From Rhodothermales bacterium (lineage in GTDB: Bacteria > Bacteroidota > Rhodothermia > Rhodothermales > Bin80): 47,707 bases of DNA. The notes under the pieces are model-generated. The model saw only the letters and a list, made by a program, of their open reading frames with translations, had not been told where the DNA came from and made no database searches. The translations under genes were made by a program, and so were the position numbers. Positions 43,265 to 47,707 of this stretch are shown here, piece after piece. The DNA lies in assembly GCA_958296045.1 (NCBI GenBank), contig CATQHT010000001.1, positions 837,395 to 885,101 on the forward strand, read 5' to 3'. Position 1 is the stretch's first letter. Each line of letters opens with the position of its first letter.

Positions 43265-45418
43265 ATGAGCAGCATAGAACCAAATGCGCAGGCTCTTCTT
43301 CTTCTGACGGCCCGTCTGGATCTGGACGCTTGGCAGGCGAATGGACATGGAACAAAGCCGCTGACTATCACGAAGTGGAGGAAAGTCCAGCGCTGGCTTG
43401 AGCAACACCGGCTACAACCTGCAGATCTGTTGGTTACCAACGGAGATGTGCTCAGAACACATGATGCGCGCAGCGCAAGCCTCCCTGTAGAAGACATTAA
43501 GCGGCTGATCAGTCGGGGCGTTCAGGTAGCTATGCGCAGCGAAAAGTGGTATAGGGTGGGACTTTGGGTCATGACCTACCTGGATCACGACTACCCTGAG
43601 GTACTTCGAGAAAGGTTGCCAAGAAACTATCCACCGATCTTTTTTGGGTGCGGCGATAGATCCCTCGTCAGTGGTGGAGGACTTACCGTCGTTGGCTCAC
43701 GTAACGCGCCCGATAGAAACCTGAAGTTTGCCTATAACTTGGGTCGGGCTGCCGCGCGGGAGGAAACTACGGTCGTATCGGGAGGTGCTCGGGGCGTCGA
43801 TGCCCAGGCCATGCGGGGGGCACTCGAAGCTGAAGGCAACGTTATAGGAGTACTTTCACACAATCTTGAGCGTCGCTCGACAGATCCGTCGGCCCGTCGT
43901 GCCCTGATGGATGGAAGGCTCGTAATTCTCTCCGTAACCTCCCCGGATGTCAAGTTGGACCGCTGGGAGTTTATACGAGTGGCGATGCAGAGGAATGACT
44001 ACATCTACTGCCTTTCTGATGCGGCCGTGGTCGCGCATTACGATCATATACGCATGAAGGGCGGAACGTGGAGCGGCGCGATAAAGAACCTCAAGTATGG
44101 GTGGGTACCGCTCTGGGTACGACGCTCAACGCCCAGGCATCCAGGCTCTGATCCACTGATATCTGCGGGAGCAAGAGACCTTCCTGCAGAGGAAATGGCT
44201 CAGGAACAACTGAACCGGATACTGCCACATATCCGCCAGACGAGACTCGGACGAATCCCCGCTTCCTCACGGCACGCGTCCACTGCCGTGCCTGCTGCTA
44301 AATCACTTTCTGAGGCGCCTCCGAAGGTGCTAGAGCCGTCGCATACTGCCCAGAATCGGACCTATTCTAAAGAGCCCCCCATAGAAAGCGAAGCCCCCTT
44401 AGCAAGAGTATCTGGGGCGCCGTCCGATCTGACGGAAGAGGTCATCTTGCTCCTTACTACTGACTTGGAAAGTGGTGATATCACGGATGACACCACGCAG
44501 CCGCTCAGCCCTCAAGAGTGGGCCGAATGTGATCAGTGGCTGCAAAACCAGCAGCTCGAGCCCGAGAGACTTCTTTCCGATTCATTGGATCACATCCTTC
44601 CAGAAACGGGTGCTATCGGCGGTCTCATTGCCAGGGAAAGGATACGAGCTCTATTGAACCCTGACCGCAGGCGGCGTCTATGCAGGCGAGTGGCCAAGTG
44701 GCATAAGTCCGGTTTATGGTTCGTACATTGCCGCGAGCGGGATTATCCTAAGTCCCTGAAAGAGAGCTTCAAGCAGAGTTATCCGACTGTCCTCTTTGGT
44801 GTCGGTAACCGGGAACTCCTAGGCCAGCTCACACAGGTCGTGACCGTGGCTGGCTATGACAAGAACTACTGTAAGTCTGATTTGGAGTACGCCAAGAACC
44901 TTGGCCGGGAGTTGGCCAAGAAGGATATCACAGTCATGACCCAAGGCGAGTCAGATCTGGGAAGTGAGGCCGTCAATGGTGCCCTTAAGAATGATGGGCG
45001 GGCCATTGTAATCAAGGCCTGCGGACTGCTCAGCGCGGCGCGCTGCCGAAACTTCCAGAAAGCTCCGCCCACGGAGCGATTGGTGATCCTGTCGGAGATT
45101 GCTCCTGAAATGGAGCCTGCAAAGAAGAGCTCGGAGGAGTATCGGCGCCACAATGCGCTCGTGTATGGATGTTCGGTGGCAGGCGTCATTGTTAACTCTG
45201 GTCTAGGAAATAACTACGTCAAAAAAGGCGCTCTACAGTGCCTGAAAGAGGAACTATCGTGCTTGTGGGTGTACAGAACCCGAGAACATAGGACAGGCAA
45301 TCGGAAGGTTGTAGAAAAGGGAGGAACGTGGCTTCCTGACGGCGAGGATGCCGCCAGCCACGTGCAACGCATACTTAGTGGGACATCGCAGAAGAAACAG
45401 CAAGGCGAATTATTCTAG
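43265..45418 (+). CDS. Tandem DprA/SLOG-like protein, copy 2
   Basis: 717 residues, with a good Shine-Dalgarno (AAGGA, four bases before the ATG). It is paralogous to copy 1 along its whole length. Module A is closer to canonical DprA: YPPIFFGCGDRSLV (122-135), TVVGSRNAP, VVSGGARGVDAQAMRGALEA and VIGVLSHNLE. A variable Pro/Ser linker (about 330-395) precedes module B (EEVILLLTTDLESG; YPTVLFGVGNRELL; LGRELAKKDITVMTQGESD), in which the nucleotide-site motifs are again lost. Both copies end with a WLPDG-x-DA-x-SHV segment and a short -LF tail. No winged-helix domain. A 204-base spacer separates it from the helicase gene. Probably a partner or antagonist of RecQ-PRTase; DNA-uptake DprA function is less likely because of the duplicated architecture. 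Confidence 0.8.
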   Translation: MSSIEPNAQALLLLTARLDLDAWQANGHGTKPLTITKWRKVQRWLEQHRLQPADLLVTNGDVLRTHDARSASLPVEDIKRLISRGVQVAMRSEKWYRVGLWVMTYLDHDYPEVLRERLPRNYPPIFFGCGDRSLVSGGGLTVVGSRNAPDRNLKFAYNLGRAAAREETTVVSGGARGVDAQAMRGALEAEGNVIGVLSHNLERRSTDPSARRALMDGRLVILSVTSPDVKLDRWEFIRVAMQRNDYIYCLSDAAVVAHYDHIRMKGGTWSGAIKNLKYGWVPLWVRRSTPRHPGSDPLISAGARDLPAEEMAQEQLNRILPHIRQTRLGRIPASSRHASTAVPAAKSLSEAPPKVLEPSHTAQNRTYSKEPPIESEAPLARVSGAPSDLTEEVILLLTTDLESGDITDDTTQPLSPQEWAECDQWLQNQQLEPERLLSDSLDHILPETGAIGGLIARERIRALLNPDRRRRLCRRVAKWHKSGLWFVHCRERDYPKSLKESFKQSYPTVLFGVGNRELLGQLTQVVTVAGYDKNYCKSDLEYAKNLGRELAKKDITVMTQGESDLGSEAVNGALKNDGRAIVIKACGLLSAARCRNFQKAPPTERLVILSEIAPEMEPAKKSSEEYRRHNALVYGCSVAGVIVNSGLGNNYVKKGALQCLKEELSCLWVYRTREHRTGNRKVVEKGGTWLPDGEDAASHVQRILSGTSQKKQQGELF

Positions 45419-46511
45419 GAAAACGCTCACCCCTTAATTGCAAGTGTAGCAGGATCGCAGCCAATCTGGGCTGTGTCGCTTGCTTTTAGTCCCCTGCAGG
45501 GTGGCAGGGGGAAGGCTTCCAACATGCTGATGGTCACCATTTGCCCCGAAACGATGGATTAACTTGGGAGTGCCAGATAGTGTCTGCGCCCAAGAGGGCG
45601 TCTCCATTCTGGATGCAGTCATTGCGCCCTCTACGATCGCGAGAACAGATTCAGTATGACGCTTGCGCCCTGCTTCGACTTCGGCGAATGGAATCCGCTA
45701 GCCAGGCAATACAGTACTGCTGGTCTCCTGCCGATCTGACAAGGTGGTGCACCGACCTTGGTGGCTTCACGGAATATGCAGGAGGGGCGAACTGCCTGCT
45801 CTTCCCTTGCACAGCACGATTTATGGTAGCCACTAAATGACCGTGATCTTATCACTTACGACCCTCCTCGATTTGATAAATCCCAACAGTCGCGCCATCT
45901 TGGCTCCGAGGTGCAACGTCTGCTATCAGCTCAGATCGGAATGACTCCTGGTGGATTGAATCACGCGCTGAGGGCATCAAAGTAGCAGAAGTAGGGCACC
46001 GCGTCCGATAGGTACGCTCGCACCAGATCCAATACCACCAGAATAATTGCCGCAATTGCGGCCAGCCTACTCCTATTGGTGCCCGCAAGTGCCCAACGAC
46101 GCGCCAGATAGCCGCATCGCCCAATACATCGCAATGATAACCCGGCAGCTTGGCGTCTCCGAAGAGTAGGCGGAAAAGACTGCTGGACTCCTCGCAGAGT
46201 TTGCACAATCCGAAGAAGGCGATGCTACCGCTCTGCATGAAGCGAACAGCTAGATGCTGACTCCCCCCAAGCAGCGCGCAAGGGTCCAGGACGATCCGAT
46301 CGCCATGGCGAACCGATTCCCGACAAGGCTTGCACCAAGGGATGCGTCTGCGCGTGCCTCCCGTGCACGCTGGGCACGACTTGCGCCGCAGGCGCAGCAA
46401 CACTTAGGCCCCACACTATTACTGCACTCACTCGTGCCCATGGGCCTCTCTGAAGAGCAGCAGGAACCGCTCAAAGAGGCGCAGACCGGCGTTCAGCAGG
46501 CGGACGAAGAG
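45419..46511. other. Gap of about 1.1 kb with no supported gene
   Basis: No intact gene could be recognised. Two stretches look like gene debris: a plus-strand segment near 46120-46190 (ITRQLGVSEE, stop, AEKTAGLLAEFAQSEEGD) and a minus-strand hydrophobic segment near 45980-46060 (AAIAAIILVVLDLVRAYL). Neither could be assigned. A hairpin at 45490-45511 is listed separately. Confidence 0.4.
45490..45511. repeat. Short inverted repeat downstream of DprA-like copy 2
   Basis: CCCCTGC-AGGGTG-GCAGGGG forms a perfect seven-pair stem with a six-base loop about 75 bases after the copy 2 stop. There is no T-tract after it on either strand, so a simple intrinsic terminator is doubtful. It could stabilise the mRNA 3' end or be chance. 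Confidence 0.35.
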
Positions 46512-46905
46512 CAGATGGCCACCGTCGTGTGGGGAAGCGTTGAGTGTGCCAATGCCTCAGCCGTGCGCGGTGCACTCAGATTCAGAGGTCGTGTCATCGA
46601 GGTGCTGGCTCATAGTCTGCTGCACCGTTCCCGGGATCGATTGATTTGTCCTGCCTTAAGAGACGAAAGGCTCACGTCAATCTCACCGACCGCCACTGCA
46701 GCCACAATGGCCCGCAATAATGTCGGGCGAGCTACACGGGAGCAGGATGATTGCATCTGCGTCCTGTCCGACGCGGCGCATTACGATCGCTAGAAGACAA
46801 GCGGCGCCACGGCGAGCGGCGCGACAAGGTCCTGCAGGTTCGGTGGGTGCCGCTCTGGATTCATGGTGACCGGTTCCTGGTCCATCCAGACTGAGATGCA
46901 AATCT
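46512..46905 (+). pseudogene. Decayed fragment of a third DprA/SLOG-like gene
   Basis: The plus strand encodes ATVVWGSVE, then NASAVRGALRFRGRVIEVLA and NNVGRATREQDDCICVLSDA, matching copy 1 module A from about residue 167 to 295. A stop follows YDR at 46791, and the homology continues out of register (WVPLWIHGDRFLVHPD then a TGA). The nucleotide match to copy 1 includes a 27-base identical run around 46553-46580, closer to copy 1 than to copy 2. SGG has become WGS, so the nucleotide loop is destroyed. There is no N-terminal half and no module B. A dead partial duplicate. Confidence 0.8.
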
Positions 46906-47707
46906 GGCAACGGACCATAGTGCCTGCCGCCCTCGTCTCATCCATCCGGCCTGTCTATCGACAGCGGACCGCCATCCGACGCGGGTGGAAATCCATTGTG
47001 CTGGACGAGATGCGCAAGAGGATTACCGATAAGCTACGCACCTACTGGGACGCAGGCATTTGCAGCCCAGACTTCATGTGGTCGGCTACCGGTCCAGCGC
47101 ATGAGGCGTTCAGCCGGTTCCCTGGGGGCAAACGTACGTTGGTAAAGGGCATAGGCAGGTCGACGAGTGCCTTGCAAATGTCCAGGCGCATGGTAGTCTG
47201 CTTAGTCATGGGCCGGCTCCTTTCGCAAAGCAAAGACATGGCTGGGGACCTCGCCGAACTCCCGACCTACTACCTTTTGCACAGGAACGAATTCGGCATG
47301 GACGGGGCACCGGCGGGCGCAGCTATCCTCTACGCATTGTCTTGCAACTTCAGGGACGCTGATATGCTCGATCGCCATGATCTGCTCCCAAGAAAGGAAA
47401 GGCGAAGCTGAGCGGTTAAGGCGATCCGTCTGGAGGCTCGGGCAGCGAGCACCGCTTGAAGGCAAGGTGTTGGCGCAAGGTCGAATCATATGAATCACGT
47501 TGAAGAGGCACTCCGTCTATGGACAGTCGTATGAGGCTATGTGGTTTTAGAAGAAGGGGGATCTGGCCAGGGCTAACGAATTGCTGAATCGGCGAGGACT
47601 CCGCAAGAGCGAAGGATTTGCGAGCGTCATGCAGGCCGTGCTTAAGATGGGCGCGCCGGGGCCCGAAGAGCGGTCGATGCCGTAGAAGGTTCCAGAATCA
47701 TCTGGGC
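46906..47707 (+). pseudogene. Decayed C-terminus of a DUF1156/adenine-specific-methylase-type gene
   Basis: An open stretch to 47411 reads DKLRTYWDAGICSPDFMWSA, then ATGPAHEAFSRFP, MVVCLVMGRLLS, LPTYYLLHRNEFGMDGAPAG and AAILYALSCNF. This closely follows the C-terminal part of large DUF1156 proteins annotated as adenine-specific DNA methylases and found in phage-defence islands. The homology then continues in other frames: GGSGSEHRLKARCWRK near 47435, and GDLARANELLNRRGLRKSEG then APGPEERSMP near 47560-47680. So at least two frameshifts and in-frame stops are present. The N-terminal methylase part is absent here. The end of the window cuts through the region. Confidence 0.7.

Noticed and set aside
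38279..45418. Reading the DprA-like proteins as natural-transformation DprA
   Set aside because: They lack the winged-helix domain, are twice the normal length, are duplicated around a RecQ-PRTase, and no other competence gene is nearby.
45490..45511. Hairpin considered as an intrinsic terminator for DprA-like copy 2
   Set aside because: No T-tract follows the stem on either strand, so it is kept only as an inverted repeat.
45852..46403. Minus-strand frame with CxxC pairs (CPAC, CKPC) that looks like a zinc ribbon
   Set aside because: Composition is erratic, there is no family match by eye, and its 5' part overlaps debris readable on the plus strand.

Overview
This is a GC-rich bacterial window, densely coded up to about 32.6 kb. 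The gene set points to the Bacteroidota/Rhodothermota side of the FCB group. It has an HU-like protein in tandem with an HU-TM-SPOR protein, a TolB-propeller outer-membrane barrel with a peptidase-MA domain, a LuxC/LuxE-type pair, a choice-of-anchor-B/FG-GAP surface protein, and few recognisable Shine-Dalgarno sites. The phylum is an inference; no rRNA gene is present.

Layout. (1) Positions 1-7017, plus strand: four genes joined by 1-4 nt overlaps. They encode a TPR protein (5' end outside the window), a secreted protein joining Ig-like repeats, a DUF4402-like pilin domain and a PapD-like chaperone domain, an usher-like outer-membrane protein, and a MotA/TolQ/ExbB-like membrane protein. I read this as a divergent chaperone-usher-type surface fibre system. 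(2) 7.2-8.3 kb: a helix-turn-helix protein, tRNA-Pro(GGG), and a MerR regulator whose stop codon lies inside the tRNA gene. (3) 8.5-20.7 kb, minus strand: a long run transcribed as holin-III-like, DUF883-like, adenylate kinase, polyprenyl synthetase, phosphoglucose/phosphomannose isomerase, barrel/propeller/peptidase protein, BamB-like lipoprotein, PEGA protein, CvpA, SbcC/Rad50-like ATPase. (4) 20.7-23.3 kb, minus: redoxin-like protein, LuxE-like synthetase, LuxC-like reductase. (5) 23.3-28.0 kb, minus: a ParA ATPase, a penicillin-acylase-family hydrolase and a sodium:neurotransmitter-symporter-family transporter, each overlapping the next by 4 nt. (6) 28.1-34.0 kb: Maf, FolB, a cytochrome-P460-like lipoprotein, a PfkB sugar kinase, the HU/SPOR pair, and a ROK kinase lacking the usual zinc cysteines.

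From about 34 kb the character changes: long non-coding gaps, an IS256-like transposase remnant, a paired repeat resembling an IS21-type end, and then an accessory region. That region holds the most interesting locus: two large paralogous DprA/SLOG-like proteins flanking a RecQ helicase with a fused C-terminal phosphoribosyltransferase (PRTase) domain. Each DprA-like protein carries two tandem modules, the second degenerate. Downstream lie a decayed third DprA-like copy and a decayed DUF1156 (adenine-specific methylase-type) gene, the debris expected of a defence island.

Working hypothesis: the RecQ-PRTase and its DprA-like partners form a DNA-sensing defence or toxin-antitoxin module. It shares the DprA plus PRTase logic of the known ShosTA system but adds a helicase and duplicated SLOG proteins. 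The second notable locus is the chaperone-usher-like cluster at the left edge.
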